64,000 bases of DNA from Mariniblastus sp. (GCA_029251085.1 JAQXDZ010000061.1:1-64000), one strand, 5' to 3'. Shown: positions 46,163 to 56,619, counted from the stretch's first letter. A program made the numbers and translations. Notes: generated from the sequence alone by a model not told the origin.

Positions 46163-46471
46163 CTAACCACTACTTGCGTCTCCCGAATCTGCAGCAGCAG
46201 CAGGAAATCCCGCTACCACCAGTTCTTCCAAGGCTGAGATAGCCTGTTGAGCATCCTCCCCAGTCGCTTCCAATTGAACCCTTGTTCCCTGGGTCGCGCC
46301 GAGTGTCAAAATGTCCAACACGCTTTTGCCATCTACCCGGATATCATCTTTGACTACTTCAATCTTACAGTCATACTTCGAAGCGGTTGAAACAAACAAA
46401 TACGCAGGGCGCATATGCAAACCCTGAGGATTGCTAATTGTAACCATCGCTGATTGAAACTGTTCCGACAT
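46163..46471 (-). CDS. ptsH: HPr-family phosphocarrier protein
   Basis: A 102-residue HPr. The phosphorylated His is H19 in NPQGLHMRPAYLF, and the regulatory Ser site is S50 in VDGKSVLDILTLGA. The C-terminal 15 residues (AAAADSGDASSG) extend past the usual fold. It follows ptsN on the same strand by 48 bases. The gene order hpf-ptsN-ptsH matches the nitrogen-PTS (NPr) cluster of other bacteria, so a regulatory role rather than sugar transport is likely; no PTS permease is in the window. Confidence 0.93.
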   Translation of the reverse strand: MSEQFQSAMVTISNPQGLHMRPAYLFVSTASKYDCKIEVVKDDIRVDGKSVLDILTLGATQGTRVQLEATGEDAQQAISALEELVVAGFPAAAADSGDASSG

Positions 46472-46519
46472 CTGTAATTTGAGCCATCTAAGGTTGAATC
46501 AATAGTTTGCCAAACAAGT

Positions 46520-46996
46520 TTAGGAAGCGAACTGATTGTTATCAGCTTCTTCCAATATCTGCTGGATATCCTCAGAAGTCCGCGACTGCTTGAGGAATCG
46601 GCAAAAAGTTTCATCCTGCAACTGCTTGGAAATATTTTCCAAAGCACGAAGATGGTCATTCGGCTGGTCAGGGGGAGAGATCAGCATAAAAAAGAGCTGA
46701 ACCTGTTCTCCATCGAGACTTTGAAAATCAACCCCGGTCGGGCTTACGCCAACCGTGCCGACCGGCTGACTAACACTCGGGTGTTTTGTGTGCGGAACGG
46801 CGATTCCTCGACCGATCCCAGTGCTTCCTAGCTCTTCCCGTTTCAAGACTGCTTGGACGATCGCTTCTTGATCATCCCCACCAAGCTGTCCAGATTCGAC
46901 CAAGCTGGCGACTAACTCACGAACAACTCCTTCTTTGTCAGAAGAAGTTAACTCCGCTCTGATCGCTTCAGTTCTTACGAAATCAGAAAACTTCAT
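46520..46996 (-). CDS. ptsN: PTS IIA-like nitrogen-regulatory protein
   Basis: A 158-residue EIIA-Ntr. The phosphoacceptor His is H69 in GRGIAVPHTKH, with the REELGSTGIGRG segment before it. In proteobacteria this protein, phosphorylated by NPr, controls potassium transport and nitrogen or stress responses. It lies 61 bases downstream of the ribosome hibernation factor gene and 48 bases upstream of ptsH. No rpoN is present on either side. Confidence 0.93.
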   Translation of the reverse strand: MKFSDFVRTEAIRAELTSSDKEGVVRELVASLVESGQLGGDDQEAIVQAVLKREELGSTGIGRGIAVPHTKHPSVSQPVGTVGVSPTGVDFQSLDGEQVQLFFMLISPPDQPNDHLRALENISKQLQDETFCRFLKQSRTSEDIQQILEEADNNQFAS

Positions 46997-47057
46997 AAAT
47001 GGTTCCTTTTGTATGTTTGTTGTCTTGCAGACGATAAGTTCACTTCAAGCAAAAAAA

Positions 47058-47402
47058 TTACTCTGCTGATTCCTCTGGAATCTTGTGATCTCGCCCACGA
47101 TGACTAATAAGTTTTTCTTTATGTTTTTTTAACTGCTGTTCCATTTTGGAAACGGTACTGTCTAAAGCGACAAGCACGTTCGAGCCAGTGTCGGAAGCAA
47201 AGAAATCATTGGTCTCTTCTGCCGAAACAATAATCTCAACTTTTGGAGTATCGGTATGCTCCAAATCCACCAACACCTGTATCGCTGTAGTACGATCAAA
47301 AAATTTAGGGAGTTTAGAAACTTTCGCTTTCATGGTTTCCTGAATCTCGTCACTCATGTTGCCATGTCTAGCAGTAACTTTGATTTCCACCCTGACCCCC
47401 AT
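47058..47402 (-). CDS. hpf: Ribosome hibernation promoting factor (HPF/RaiA family)
   Basis: A 114-residue short HPF: MGVRVEIKVTARHGNMSDEIQETMKAKVSKLPKFFD, then IQVLVDLEHTDTPKVEIIVSA and a basic end QQLKKHKEKLISHRG. It binds the 30S subunit in stationary phase and promotes dormant ribosome dimers. Because it is the short form it lacks the C-terminal dimerisation domain of long HPF. The ATG ending at 47402 is the natural start; no ribosome-binding site is seen. Confidence 0.9.
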   Translation of the reverse strand: MGVRVEIKVTARHGNMSDEIQETMKAKVSKLPKFFDRTTAIQVLVDLEHTDTPKVEIIVSAEETNDFFASDTGSNVLVALDSTVSKMEQQLKKHKEKLISHRGRDHKIPEESAE

Positions 47403-47860
47403 TTCGAAAATTTTATTGATTGCACGAGAGGTTTCCTCTCGAGGTTGTGTTTCCCTCAATTGTAGAGCGATCGAGAATTTCGAACAAATCCAAATCACTT
47501 CTGAGCCCAAAATTCATCGAGAATAGATGGTGATTTATGGAAACGCGTTAGAATGCCCGCCGCTCCAATCTTTGCGCTAATCGGCTGGACTTCGCACCGC
47601 TGGCAGAGCATCCGAGCGACAAAGCGTAAAGGAATTCCTGGAAACGTCCCAAATTCGCGAATTTCTTCGGCAATTCACGCATTTCCCCGATCCGAACTGA
47701 AAATTACTCAGAGATCACACGCCCAATACGTAGCGACTTTCCCAAAAGCGACGGGGCTCGGAAGGAGTCGATCAGCGGGCGGGAAAGGCCACCTTCGAAC
47801 GTTCAGGCACTAAAAAACAACCGGAAAAGTCGAGTCAAACGTCCTATCGTCGCAACCAAT
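47403..47860 (-). other. Intergenic region upstream of hpf
   Basis: About 460 bases between the BNR protein gene and hpf. Short open frames are not convincing. No clear promoter, terminator or rpoN fragment was found. Confidence 0.4.
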
Positions 47861-50800
47861 TTATGGAACCTTGGTAAAAATTGCCGGGATGTCCGCCTTT
47901 CGCACAGCTTCGTTAAATTTCTTAATCCCCTTTTGCACGACGTTTTCTTGCTTAGTAAGCAGGCCATCGATCTCCTTAATCAACTCATTGCGCACGGCAA
48001 TCGACTGCCGCGTCGGTCGATTGTCACCCGCACTCACGACACCGACGAGACCGCTTAGACGATTATTAAGCCGAATTGGATAGTTCAGTGGATCCTGAGG
48101 GCTTTCATTTTTCGTTTGGTAAAGCGCCTGCTCGACCTCTAAAAGCTCGCGATCCAACTTTTTAGCTTTCTCTACCAGCTCTTCATTACCACCCGCTTTT
48201 TCAAGTCTATCTCGAAGACTCTTGAGCTGCGTGCGGATATCGCGGGTATTTTTAATTGCCAAATGAATTTCACTCAGTTTGTCACGCACTCCAATCAAGA
48301 ACTTGAATTGGGCCTGAAAATCACTGAGCGTGGCGGAAGACCTTGGGTCTTTTTCAATTTTAAAATCAATGGTTTGACTGAAGATCATATTTTCAGTCGA
48401 GGTCGACACTTCATCATCCGAAGCCCGCTCAGAGACGGTCAGCTTAGCCCGATAAGTCCCGGGGACAGCCACAGGGCCTCCCGTGCCTCCGCCCCAGAGC
48501 ACCATTCCTTCAAATGTTTCCGCATTGGGGTACCTCATATCCCATCGCAGCTCATTGAACCCCGCTACCAAATTGAGCTTCTTTTCTTTGCGTGCAGAAT
48601 CTGGTTGGGTACTAAAGGTTTGAATCAAGTCACCGGAAGGAGATAGCAGCTGCAATTCTGTTTTCATATTCTCTTTGGGTACTTCTTGGGCATAAAACCG
48701 AATCGGCACCCCTGCAAGCACATTTTGACCGGCGGTTCTTCCGGGAGAGCGGCTACCACCGCCACGCATTCGAATCGTTGGCCGTGTCTCCAACAGCTGC
48801 ATCTGGTTGTCTAGTAACTCCGGCGTCCACTGGTGAATCGGACTAAGATCGTCCATCAACCAAAACGATCTGCCCTGCGTCGCTACGATCAAATCTCCGT
48901 TTTTAACAGCGAGATCGGTAATTGGAACAATCGGCAAATTGCACTGAAACTGGCTCCAGTGATCACCGTCATCAAATGAAATGTAGAGCCCCGACTCGGT
49001 TCCTGCGTACAACAATCCTTCCCGAGCCGGGTCGGCTCGGACCACACGGGTGAACGCCTGACGGTCAATCCCGTCACTAATTGCCGTCCAGGACTTGCCG
49101 TAATCTTCCGTCTTGAAAAGGTACGGTTTAAAATCATCGAGCTTATATCGAGTAGCGGCTAGATAAAGCCCTCCCGGAAGCGTGGGGTGCGGTTCAATCG
49201 AATTGATCTGAGCCCATTCCGGCAAATCGGGAGGCGTAACATTAGCCCATTTTTTTCCTCCATCACGCGTCACGTGTAATAGCCCGTCATCCGAACCTGC
49301 CCACAGCACATCTTTCTCTATCGCGGATTCACAGGCTGCAAAAATCGTGCAGTAATATTCGACGCTCGTATTGTCTTGCGTGATTGGACCTCCGGACGAA
49401 CCTAATTTGGACGGGTCGTTTCGTGTCAGATCACCACTAATTCTTTTCCAGCTATCTCCTCCGTTGGTCGTTTTGAAAAGCACGTTCCCAGCGGTGTACA
49501 ACACTTTCGGATCGTGCTTCGAAAAGAAGATAGGGAAGTTCCACTGAAACCGATACTTGCCGTCTCCCGCCCCATGCCCCATCGGGTTATCAGGCCAAAC
49601 GTGAATATTACGAGTCTCCTGCGTTCGATGATTGACTCGAGTCAAATAACCACCGTAGGAACCGCCGTACACAATCTCTGGATCTTCCGGATCAGGCGCA
49701 ATGAATCCACTCTCACCGCCGGCTGTCGGCATCCAATCTCGTTCACCAATACTTCGCCCTCCCGTTCGGCTCAACATCCGAACGGTAGAATTATCTTGTT
49801 GGGCACCATAGATTCGATACGGGAAATGATTATCGGTCGTGACGCGATAAAACTGTGCAGTCGGCTGATTTTCGTAAGTCGACCAAGTCTTACCGCGGTT
49901 CAATGAAATCTGAACCCCTCCGTCATCCGCGATTGCCATGCGTTGCGGATCATTCGGAGCGATCCATAAATCATGATGGTCACCATGGGGAGTGGAAATC
50001 GAATCAAACGATTTCCCCGCGTCACCAGATCTCCAAAACCGCACGTTCAAGACATACACCTCGTCAACATTTTCCGGCCCGGCATAGACTCTCGTGTAAT
50101 ACCACGCTCGCTGCCGCAATTTCCGTTCGTCGTTAATTCGAACCCAGGATTCGCCGCCGTTATCGCTTCGGAAAAGACCACCCTCTTTGGCTTCCACCAT
50201 GGCCCAAACGCGATTGGAATCAACGGGCGAAACAGCGACACCACAGATCCCAATCGTCCCACCGGGTAGTCCGTCATTGCGAGTTATTTCTGTCCACGTA
50301 TCGCCGCCGTCGTTACTCTTCCAAATACCCGAACCCTCACCTCCACTTTCAAGACTAAAAGGGGTTCGCTTGATTTTCCAAGTGGTCGCGAACAGGACGT
50401 TTGAACTCTGTGGATCAATCACTAAATCAACAGCGCCAACCTCTTCATTGACGAACAAAACTCGCTTCCATGTGGTGCCTCCATCGGTACTCTTAAAAAC
50501 GCCACGTTCCTGATTAGCTCCGAACAAATGCCCTAAGACTGCTGCATAGACAATATTTGGATTAGTTGGATGGATGCGAATTCGAGGAATGCGTCGAGAA
50601 TCTTCCAACCCCATCTGCTTCCACGACTTCCCTCCATCAAGAGACTTCCACACACCATTACCGTGAGAAACGTTTCCGCGAATGGTTACCTCACCACCGC
50701 CCACGTAAATTACATTCGGATTGGATGGGGAGACGGCGATGGAACCAATCGATCCTCCAAAAAATCCATCCGAGATATTCTCCCAACTCGACCCTGCGTC

Positions 50801-51040
50801 CTCGGTCTTCCAAACTCCGCCTCCTGCGGCTCCCATGTAATAAAGCATCGGATTGTCAGCAACACCCGAAGTTGCCGCTGACCGGCCCCCGCGATACGGG
50901 CCCAAGGATCGAAAAGACAACGATTCAAAAAAAGATTGTTGAGCATCGTCTACGACAGTGGGTTGCGCCTGCACAAAATCACCGACACTAAAAACAAGCC
51001 CCAGCGCCGCGGCCATTACAAACATTAAATGTGGAAGCAT
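47861..51040 (-). CDS. Secreted BNR/sortilin-like propeller protein
   Basis: A 1059-residue exported protein with a signal peptide (MLPHLMFVMAAALGLVFSVGDFVQAQ). Residues about 40-740 hold many BNR/Asp-box-like repeats (GVWKTEDAGSSWENIS, GVWKSLDGGKSWKQMG, GVFKSTDGGTTWKRV, LFRSDNGGESWVRI, LFKTEDYGKSWTAIS), forming one or two beta propellers of the VPS10/sortilin or YCF48-like type. After a beta domain (about 740-880), the C-terminus is a long charged helix (about 900-1055; LREDKLSEIHLAIK-like) that may be a coiled coil. The function is unknown; binding of proteins or glycans is likely. Confidence 0.88.
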   Translation of the reverse strand: MLPHLMFVMAAALGLVFSVGDFVQAQPTVVDDAQQSFFESLSFRSLGPYRGGRSAATSGVADNPMLYYMGAAGGGVWKTEDAGSSWENISDGFFGGSIGSIAVSPSNPNVIYVGGGEVTIRGNVSHGNGVWKSLDGGKSWKQMGLEDSRRIPRIRIHPTNPNIVYAAVLGHLFGANQERGVFKSTDGGTTWKRVLFVNEEVGAVDLVIDPQSSNVLFATTWKIKRTPFSLESGGEGSGIWKSNDGGDTWTEITRNDGLPGGTIGICGVAVSPVDSNRVWAMVEAKEGGLFRSDNGGESWVRINDERKLRQRAWYYTRVYAGPENVDEVYVLNVRFWRSGDAGKSFDSISTPHGDHHDLWIAPNDPQRMAIADDGGVQISLNRGKTWSTYENQPTAQFYRVTTDNHFPYRIYGAQQDNSTVRMLSRTGGRSIGERDWMPTAGGESGFIAPDPEDPEIVYGGSYGGYLTRVNHRTQETRNIHVWPDNPMGHGAGDGKYRFQWNFPIFFSKHDPKVLYTAGNVLFKTTNGGDSWKRISGDLTRNDPSKLGSSGGPITQDNTSVEYYCTIFAACESAIEKDVLWAGSDDGLLHVTRDGGKKWANVTPPDLPEWAQINSIEPHPTLPGGLYLAATRYKLDDFKPYLFKTEDYGKSWTAISDGIDRQAFTRVVRADPAREGLLYAGTESGLYISFDDGDHWSQFQCNLPIVPITDLAVKNGDLIVATQGRSFWLMDDLSPIHQWTPELLDNQMQLLETRPTIRMRGGGSRSPGRTAGQNVLAGVPIRFYAQEVPKENMKTELQLLSPSGDLIQTFSTQPDSARKEKKLNLVAGFNELRWDMRYPNAETFEGMVLWGGGTGGPVAVPGTYRAKLTVSERASDDEVSTSTENMIFSQTIDFKIEKDPRSSATLSDFQAQFKFLIGVRDKLSEIHLAIKNTRDIRTQLKSLRDRLEKAGGNEELVEKAKKLDRELLEVEQALYQTKNESPQDPLNYPIRLNNRLSGLVGVVSAGDNRPTRQSIAVRNELIKEIDGLLTKQENVVQKGIKKFNEAVRKADIPAIFTKVP

Positions 51041-51260
51041 GATGAATTACCAAATTCAGTAAAATAATTTTCAGCAGCGAACAATCCTGAGAGTGGATCG
51101 TCGTCCATTGTAATCAAAGCGAATTCTCTCAGACTGTTTTACTTTAAAAACAGCGCAGCGCGAGTGATTCAATCGCGAAAGTGAATTCGCTCACCAATGG
51201 ACCTGCCGATCGACCTGAAAGATAGCGTCTCAATCAGGCACACCCGTTCAACCGCCAGAA

Positions 51261-51749
51261 TTATGATCTCGTGAAAGTCTGAAATGAATAATCGAAACTA
51301 TTCTTTTCGTCCTTTTGAAAACTGGATTCCTCGACGAGAGTCCAATCATTCCATTCAATTTCAGGCAGTTTCGTATCACCGTCGATTTCGGTGTGCACTC
51401 GGGTGAGGTGAATTTCGTTAACAAACGGAATGGCGAGTCGGTAAATCTCCGCGCCTCCGGTAACAAACGGAAGATCGTCTTCGCCACACAAGGCAATCGC
51501 TTCTTCAATTGAATTTGCGATCAATGCACCATCACACACAAAATCAGATTGACGGGTTACGATCACCGTGGTTCTCCCCGGCAACAGTCGACCAATGGAA
51601 TCAAAGGTCTTTCGCCCCATGATAATGTGATGCCCCATCGTCAGACGTTTGAATCGCCGCAAATCGGCAGACAACTGCCACGGCAGATCTCCGTTGATTC
51701 CGATGACTTCGTTCTCAGCCGCAGCCACAATCATTGCTAATTTATTCAT
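51261..51749 (-). CDS. folA: Dihydrofolate reductase
   Basis: A 162-residue DHFR. Family features: MIVAAAENEVIGINGDLPWQLSADLRRFKRLT with the substrate-binding Asp, the MGRKTFDSIGRLLPGRTTVIVTR segment, and VTGGAEIYRLAIPFVNEIHLTRV. It reduces dihydrofolate to tetrahydrofolate. The start is the ATG ending at 51749; thyA ends 39 bases upstream on the same strand, the classic thyA-folA pairing that regenerates folate used by thymidylate synthase. Confidence 0.95.
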   Translation of the reverse strand: MNKLAMIVAAAENEVIGINGDLPWQLSADLRRFKRLTMGHHIIMGRKTFDSIGRLLPGRTTVIVTRQSDFVCDGALIANSIEEAIALCGEDDLPFVTGGAEIYRLAIPFVNEIHLTRVHTEIDGDTKLPEIEWNDWTLVEESSFQKDEKNSFDYSFQTFTRS

Positions 51750-51788
51750 CGACCTTATCCGTTTCGATCTTGCAATCACCGACCGCAA

Positions 51789-52589
51789 TTACACAGCAAC
51801 CTTACCCTTGATGTGAGGATGAGCTTCATATTGTAAGAGCTCGAAATCCTCGAATTTGAAATCAAAGATTGATTTTACATTTTCATTGATCGACAGTTTC
51901 GGCAATTGCTTAGGCTCACGAGACAACTGCAAATCCACTTGCTCGAGATGATTCGAATAGAGATGGGCGTCGCCAAGCGTGTGGACAAAATCACCGGGTT
52001 TTAATCCAGTGACTTGCGCTACCATGCAAGTCAGTGCTGCGTACGAGCCTATGTTAAAGGGTACACCTAGAAAGACATCTGCACTGCGTTGGTAAAGCTG
52101 GCAGGACAATTCGCCGTTGGCAACATAGAATTGGAAAAAAGCATGACACGGAGGTAATTTCATTTTTGGAATTTCAGCCACGTTCCAAGCGCTCACAATT
52201 AGACGCCGCGAGTCTGGATTGTGTTGAATCTCATGGATTACCTGTGAAATTTGATCAATCGTCGTGCCGTCCGCGCCTTGCCAACTTCGCCACTGCGATC
52301 CATAGACAGGGCCGAGCTCCCCATTTTCATCGGCCCACTCATTCCAGATTCGAACGCCGTTTTCTTGAAGATATCGAACATTCGTGTCACCGCTCAAAAA
52401 CCAAAGGAGTTCGTGAATAATGCTTTTGAAATGCAGTTTTTTCGTAGTGATCATCGGAAACGAGTCACGAAGATCAAAACGCATCTGGTATCCGAATACG
52501 CTTTTCGTTCCGGTTCCGGTGCGATCGGTTTTCTCAACACCACGGTCGAGAATATGTCGAAGAAGGTCTAGATATTGTTGCATCATCAT
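51789..52589 (-). CDS. thyA: Thymidylate synthase
   Basis: A 266-residue ThyA; from MQQYL (ATG ending at 52583) it has 264 residues, exactly the usual bacterial length, and three ATGs stand in a row, so the start is 52583-52589. Motifs: [29 protein letters not shown], the catalytic Cys in [30 protein letters not shown], and [10 protein letters not shown]. It methylates dUMP using methylene-tetrahydrofolate. A longer in-frame opening to 52847 is unlikely. Confidence 0.96.
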   Translation of the reverse strand: MMMQQYLDLLRHILDRGVEKTDRTGTGTKSVFGYQMRFDLRDSFPMITTKKLHFKSIIHELLWFLSGDTNVRYLQENGVRIWNEWADENGELGPVYGSQWRSWQGADGTTIDQISQVIHEIQHNPDSRRLIVSAWNVAEIPKMKLPPCHAFFQFYVANGELSCQLYQRSADVFLGVPFNIGSYAALTCMVAQVTGLKPGDFVHTLGDAHLYSNHLEQVDLQLSREPKQLPKLSINENVKSIFDFKFEDFELLQYEAHPHIKGKVAV

Positions 52590-52856
52590 TTTGTATGGGT
52601 TGAAGTTGAAGGATTCAAGCCCGGCAATTCCCTCTAATCTGGTCCACTGCCAGAAAACACCTAATATTTGGCAATATTTGAGATCTCCCCGCCCGTTTTG
52701 CTCACCTCCTTCGAGGGATCCGACTGAGGCTCTATGATCATCCACCGTAGAACCGCCTCGGGTATTTGAAAAACACCGGCGACCACGCCAACGCAACCAG
52801 ACCCTCCACCGCGTCACCCTTTGAGATCTGTCATCGAAAACTCTCAACCATCTCCA

Positions 52857-53819
52857 ATGCCATCCAACCGACTAGCAGACGTCAGTTTGTTACTCGTCGC
52901 CTTTATTTGGGGCATCAATATGGCAGTTATGAAGATGGGGATCTCAATGATAGATCCCTTTGCGTTCAACTCGGTTCGGCTTTCCCTTTCTGCAATCACG
53001 CTCGGAGTCTGCGTATGGTTAGAAAATCGCAGTCGAAAAATTAATTCTGAGCAGAAACCAACTTCAAACTCGCTTCCCCCCTCCGTAAAAAAGTGGGGAG
53101 TCGTTATCGCATTTGGGCTTCTCTCTGGAGGCTTCTATCAAATTCTATTTGCGATCGGTATGGATCGCACAACCGCCGGTGACTCAGCATTAATCATGTC
53201 GTCGATTCCGATGTGGACCGCTCTGCTGGCCTTCATTTTTCTCCGAGAAAACTTGGAAAAAATTTGGATTGGGTTGGCTATCACTTTCGTCGGCACGCTC
53301 GTTATCACGCTCCAAAGCGGCGGCATCGACTTCTCCAATGAAAACTTGGTTGGCAATTCAATCATTCTCATCGCAGCACTTGCCTGGTCGACGGGAGTCA
53401 TTATCAGTCGCCCGCTCATGAAAACGATAACGCCCATTCAATTAGCATTCTATGCGACCGTTGGGACGCTTCCAATTCACTATTTTATGGCATGGTTTGT
53501 CCAGACCGACGGGTTGAACCATCTAAATCAGCCTTCGATTTTATTCTGCATTGGGTACTCAGGAATCTTTTCAACGGGCTTGGCCTATGCCATGTGGAAT
53601 TATGGGGTTCATAAACTCGGAGCATCGCACGCCTCTGTTTATCAAAACCTTGTGCCTCTGGTTGCCTTAGCTGCCGCGTGGATCTCACCACTCAATGAAA
53701 AAATTACCTGGATCCAAATACTCGGAGGGTTTCTTATTATTTTTGGATTACTCGTCACGCAAAAATTGCGAACGAGTCCTGCCGAATCCCCAACCACTAA
53801 ACTTCAGCGAAAACTTTAA
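52857..53819 (+). CDS. EamA/DMT-family permease
   Basis: A 320-residue transporter of the drug/metabolite family with about ten transmembrane helices arranged as two EamA repeats: [23 protein letters not shown] at the start and GWSTGVII-like ([16 protein letters not shown]) opening the second. The ATG at 52857 is used; a TTG at 52821 would add 12 residues. Substrates in this family range from amino acids to nucleosides and cannot be inferred. It is divergent from thyA. Confidence 0.9.
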   Translation: MPSNRLADVSLLLVAFIWGINMAVMKMGISMIDPFAFNSVRLSLSAITLGVCVWLENRSRKINSEQKPTSNSLPPSVKKWGVVIAFGLLSGGFYQILFAIGMDRTTAGDSALIMSSIPMWTALLAFIFLRENLEKIWIGLAITFVGTLVITLQSGGIDFSNENLVGNSIILIAALAWSTGVIISRPLMKTITPIQLAFYATVGTLPIHYFMAWFVQTDGLNHLNQPSILFCIGYSGIFSTGLAYAMWNYGVHKLGASHASVYQNLVPLVALAAAWISPLNEKITWIQILGGFLIIFGLLVTQKLRTSPAESPTTKLQRKL

Positions 53820-53983
53820 ATTTCGCAATAAAATCAGTGCTATCAATGCGGCAATCCGAATTTGGATATTTTTTTTCGATTTCCTCTGAGTGAGCACCCG
53901 ATGACAGCAAGCAGACGCATGCTTCTCGTTTCCGACGCGATGTTCATTCGCAACTCTCCTAGGACCTGATTCAGGGCTAAAAA

Positions 53984-54940
53984 ATGCCACGGTTTTCTAT
54001 CATCATCCCACTGACGGGTGACGAACGTTTATTCGATCAGACGCTGGCTTCGATTTTACGAGATCGATCGCCCTCAAGCGAAATACTCGTCATTCACGAT
54101 GGCACCTACCAAGATCCTCACCAACTGAGCGACGAAGTCACCTTCGTATCCACCGAAAAAAGATCTGATTTAATTTCGATGTTCAATCGTGGTGTCAGTC
54201 TTTCGACCGGTGACTTTTTGGCATTTATCCGCCCGGGAATTGAACTGCCCTCGGATTGGCAATTAACGGTCGAAGACGCCTTTAGCCAACCCCACATTGC
54301 CAGCGTCTCCCCACTGATCACGACTCCGGCAGAACCTCATAAAATTGTCACCGCTGGCGTTGAGGCTGGGGTCGGTTTTCAAAGAAAAATGACGGGCGCG
54401 CGTTGGCGGACGACGCCCGCAAAATTGAAGCGGGTTTCACCGCTTGGCCCAACCTCATGGGCGGCGTTCTACCGTCGCTCTGCAATCGAGCAAATTCATC
54501 CAATTTCTGAAAATCTCAGTTCAATTTTTCTTGATCAAGAAATTGCGATGAGCCTGCGAACGCTCGGAATGGGAACCCTCTTTAGCCCCGAAACGAACTT
54601 AGAAGTCGAACGGCCAGGTCTCATAACAGGCGAACAGAAATTGCCGCACGGTCAGTCCGCCCAGCGAGCGTTTCGCCGACAGGCGATTAACGGACGTTCC
54701 GTTTTGCGGACTGCCACGCTAGTCGCCTGGGATCTTCTAAATGCTCCACTGCAACCTTGGCGATTGCAACAAGCGGGCGGTCGAATTTCGGCGGTATTGC
54801 ATCGGCGAGAAGACCGCGAACACGGTGCCTACCTGACGAAAATCGCTGCCGAGAATCAATCACTGATTCCGTTGGAATTACCGCTTCCATCTGTAAGAGG
54901 CAGTGCTCTAGAGTTGCCAACAACGCGTCGCGCCGCCTAG
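53984..54940 (+). CDS. GT2-like glycosyltransferase, divergent
   Basis: A 318-residue protein of the GT-A/GT2 fold: FSIIIPLTGDERLFDQTLASILRD, then EILVIHDGTYQDP where family members have VDDGS, and GVSLSTGDFLAFIRPGIEL where the DXD is expected. Here the DXD is IRPG, so the metal-binding motif looks missing. The part after the core (LDQEIAMSLRTLGMGTLFSPETNLEVERP) keeps the usual ExD-like region. It may be inactive or use other residues. AGGG lies about 9 bases before the ATG. The radical SAM gene follows 360 bases downstream. Confidence 0.75.
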   Translation: MPRFSIIIPLTGDERLFDQTLASILRDRSPSSEILVIHDGTYQDPHQLSDEVTFVSTEKRSDLISMFNRGVSLSTGDFLAFIRPGIELPSDWQLTVEDAFSQPHIASVSPLITTPAEPHKIVTAGVEAGVGFQRKMTGARWRTTPAKLKRVSPLGPTSWAAFYRRSAIEQIHPISENLSSIFLDQEIAMSLRTLGMGTLFSPETNLEVERPGLITGEQKLPHGQSAQRAFRRQAINGRSVLRTATLVAWDLLNAPLQPWRLQQAGGRISAVLHRREDREHGAYLTKIAAENQSLIPLELPLPSVRGSALELPTTRRAA

Positions 54941-55300
54941 TCGAATCACTGCCAACGACAGTAGACCCAAACAACTCCAGAACAAATCGGATTCGAACTC
55001 CCCATGGATCCGTGAAATATCGCACCGTGATGCGGTTTTCTCTTTAGAGTCGTCCCTGCGCTGTCAGTGTGAAATTTTCCAGTGGCGGTTATACTTAGTT
55101 GATTCAAAACGAGCTAAGCCGATCGAATCGCGAAGATCGTATGGCTCGATTTAGCTGGTTCCACTCGATACGGGCATGACCCCAATATCGAGACGAACGG
55201 CTGATTTGAATCGAGTGGGCTCTTTGTCTTTAATTCTTCAATCTTGCTTTTCGGCAAACTCTGCCGGATGGCATAAAACTGGATTCTAACGGAACAGAAA
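54941..55300. other. Intergenic region before the radical SAM gene
   Basis: 360 bases. I see no gene, hairpin with T-run, or convincing promoter. Confidence 0.45.
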
Positions 55301-56578
55301 ATGTATCTTCGATTGGCCAAACGAATGTTGCTCGAAACAGACAAACGTCTGCTTTGGAAACTGGCATGGAACATGGGATTCAAAGGTTGGCGAAGTGTTC
55401 AAAAACATAAAAAGCGTTTAAAGAACGGAAAGTTCTTCCCGCCCTATCTCTACATTTCAATTATTAACAGTTGCAATTTGCGTTGCACTGGTTGCTGGGT
55501 CGATGTCGCGTCAAAACAGAGCAAGATAGACGTCGAAGCGATGAACCGAATGATCGGTTCAGCCAAGAAGCAGGGGAACTCATTTTTTGGTTTGCTTGGC
55601 GGTGAGCCGTTCATGCACAAAGAATTATTTGAGATTCTGGAAGCACACCCAGACGTTTATTTCCAGGTGTTTACCAACGGACATTTCATCACCGATGAAG
55701 TCGCGAAACGGCTGCGTCGTTGTGGAAATGTGACGCCCTTGATCAGCGTCGAAGGGACAGAGATCATCAGCGATCAGCGTCGAGGAAAATCAGGAGTGTT
55801 GTCAGCAACAATGGCTGGTCTTCAGAATTGCTTAAACAACAAAGTGATGACCGGAGTTTGCACTAGCCTATGTCAAACCAACTTTGAAGAACTCCTTCGT
55901 GAAGAATGGATTGACCGGCTGATTGAAATGGGCGTCCTTTACACCTGGTACCATGTGTACCGCCCTATGGGACCTGACCCTGCTCCCGAACTTGCATTGA
56001 CCCCCGAACAGCAACGGACAGCAAGGCAATTTGTGGTCGACATGCGATGCAAAAAACCAATCATCGTCATCGATGCTTACTACGACGCGGACGGCAAGGC
56101 ACTCTGTCCCGCTGCCACCGGGTTCACCCACCACATCAACCCCTGGGGCGACATCGAGCCTTGCCCGATCATTCAGTTCGCCAAGGAATCAATTCATGAC
56201 GAACGACCGCTGGATCAGGTGTTCAATGAGTCGGAGTTCTTAACTGACTTCCGCAAAACTGCCGCGCAAAATACCCGTGGCTGCATCGTTCTCGAACGGC
56301 CTGATTTAATTGAATCCCTCGCAGAAAAACACGGGGCAAAAGATTCGACAGCAAGGAAGACAGCCATCGCTGAATTGCGTGCAACCCAACCCCATCCGTC
56401 TCAGTATTCCCCGGATTTAGAACCGATTCCCGAAAGAAGCTGGGCCTATCGCCTTGCGAAAAAAATTGCCTATCATGACTACGGAGTCTATGATCAACAC
56501 TTCGAGAAAGACAATTGGCAAGATCCGCTCGAAGCCAATCCGCCCCAGCCAGATTCTGAGCTGGTACAACTCAAATAA
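55301..56578 (+). CDS. Radical SAM protein with SPASM-like C-terminus
   Basis: A 425-residue radical SAM enzyme. The 4Fe-4S motif is C58, C62, C65 (NSCNLRCTGCW), followed by GLLGGEPFMHKELFEIL (SAM-binding Gly-Gly-Glu-Pro) and FQVFTNGHFI. Further cysteines near 271, 287 and 326 (ALCPAATGF, IEPCPIIQF, RGCIVLE) suggest an auxiliary cluster as in SPASM/twitch proteins, which often modify peptides or act on cofactors. The substrate is unknown. The gene after it, 42 bases on, is a membrane protein of unknown function. Confidence 0.88.
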   Translation: MYLRLAKRMLLETDKRLLWKLAWNMGFKGWRSVQKHKKRLKNGKFFPPYLYISIINSCNLRCTGCWVDVASKQSKIDVEAMNRMIGSAKKQGNSFFGLLGGEPFMHKELFEILEAHPDVYFQVFTNGHFITDEVAKRLRRCGNVTPLISVEGTEIISDQRRGKSGVLSATMAGLQNCLNNKVMTGVCTSLCQTNFEELLREEWIDRLIEMGVLYTWYHVYRPMGPDPAPELALTPEQQRTARQFVVDMRCKKPIIVIDAYYDADGKALCPAATGFTHHINPWGDIEPCPIIQFAKESIHDERPLDQVFNESEFLTDFRKTAAQNTRGCIVLERPDLIESLAEKHGAKDSTARKTAIAELRATQPHPSQYSPDLEPIPERSWAYRLAKKIAYHDYGVYDQHFEKDNWQDPLEANPPQPDSELVQLK

Positions 56579-56619
56579 GAATCAAAACTAAATCGCAATT
56601 TTTCAAACGGCTAGAATTC

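Noticed and set aside
47553..47813. 86-codon open frame upstream of hpf
   Set aside because: Arg/Ser-rich shadow-type sequence with no start signal.
54941..55383. Open frames around the start of the radical SAM gene
   Set aside because: They overlap the certain gene on the other strand and have no features of their own.
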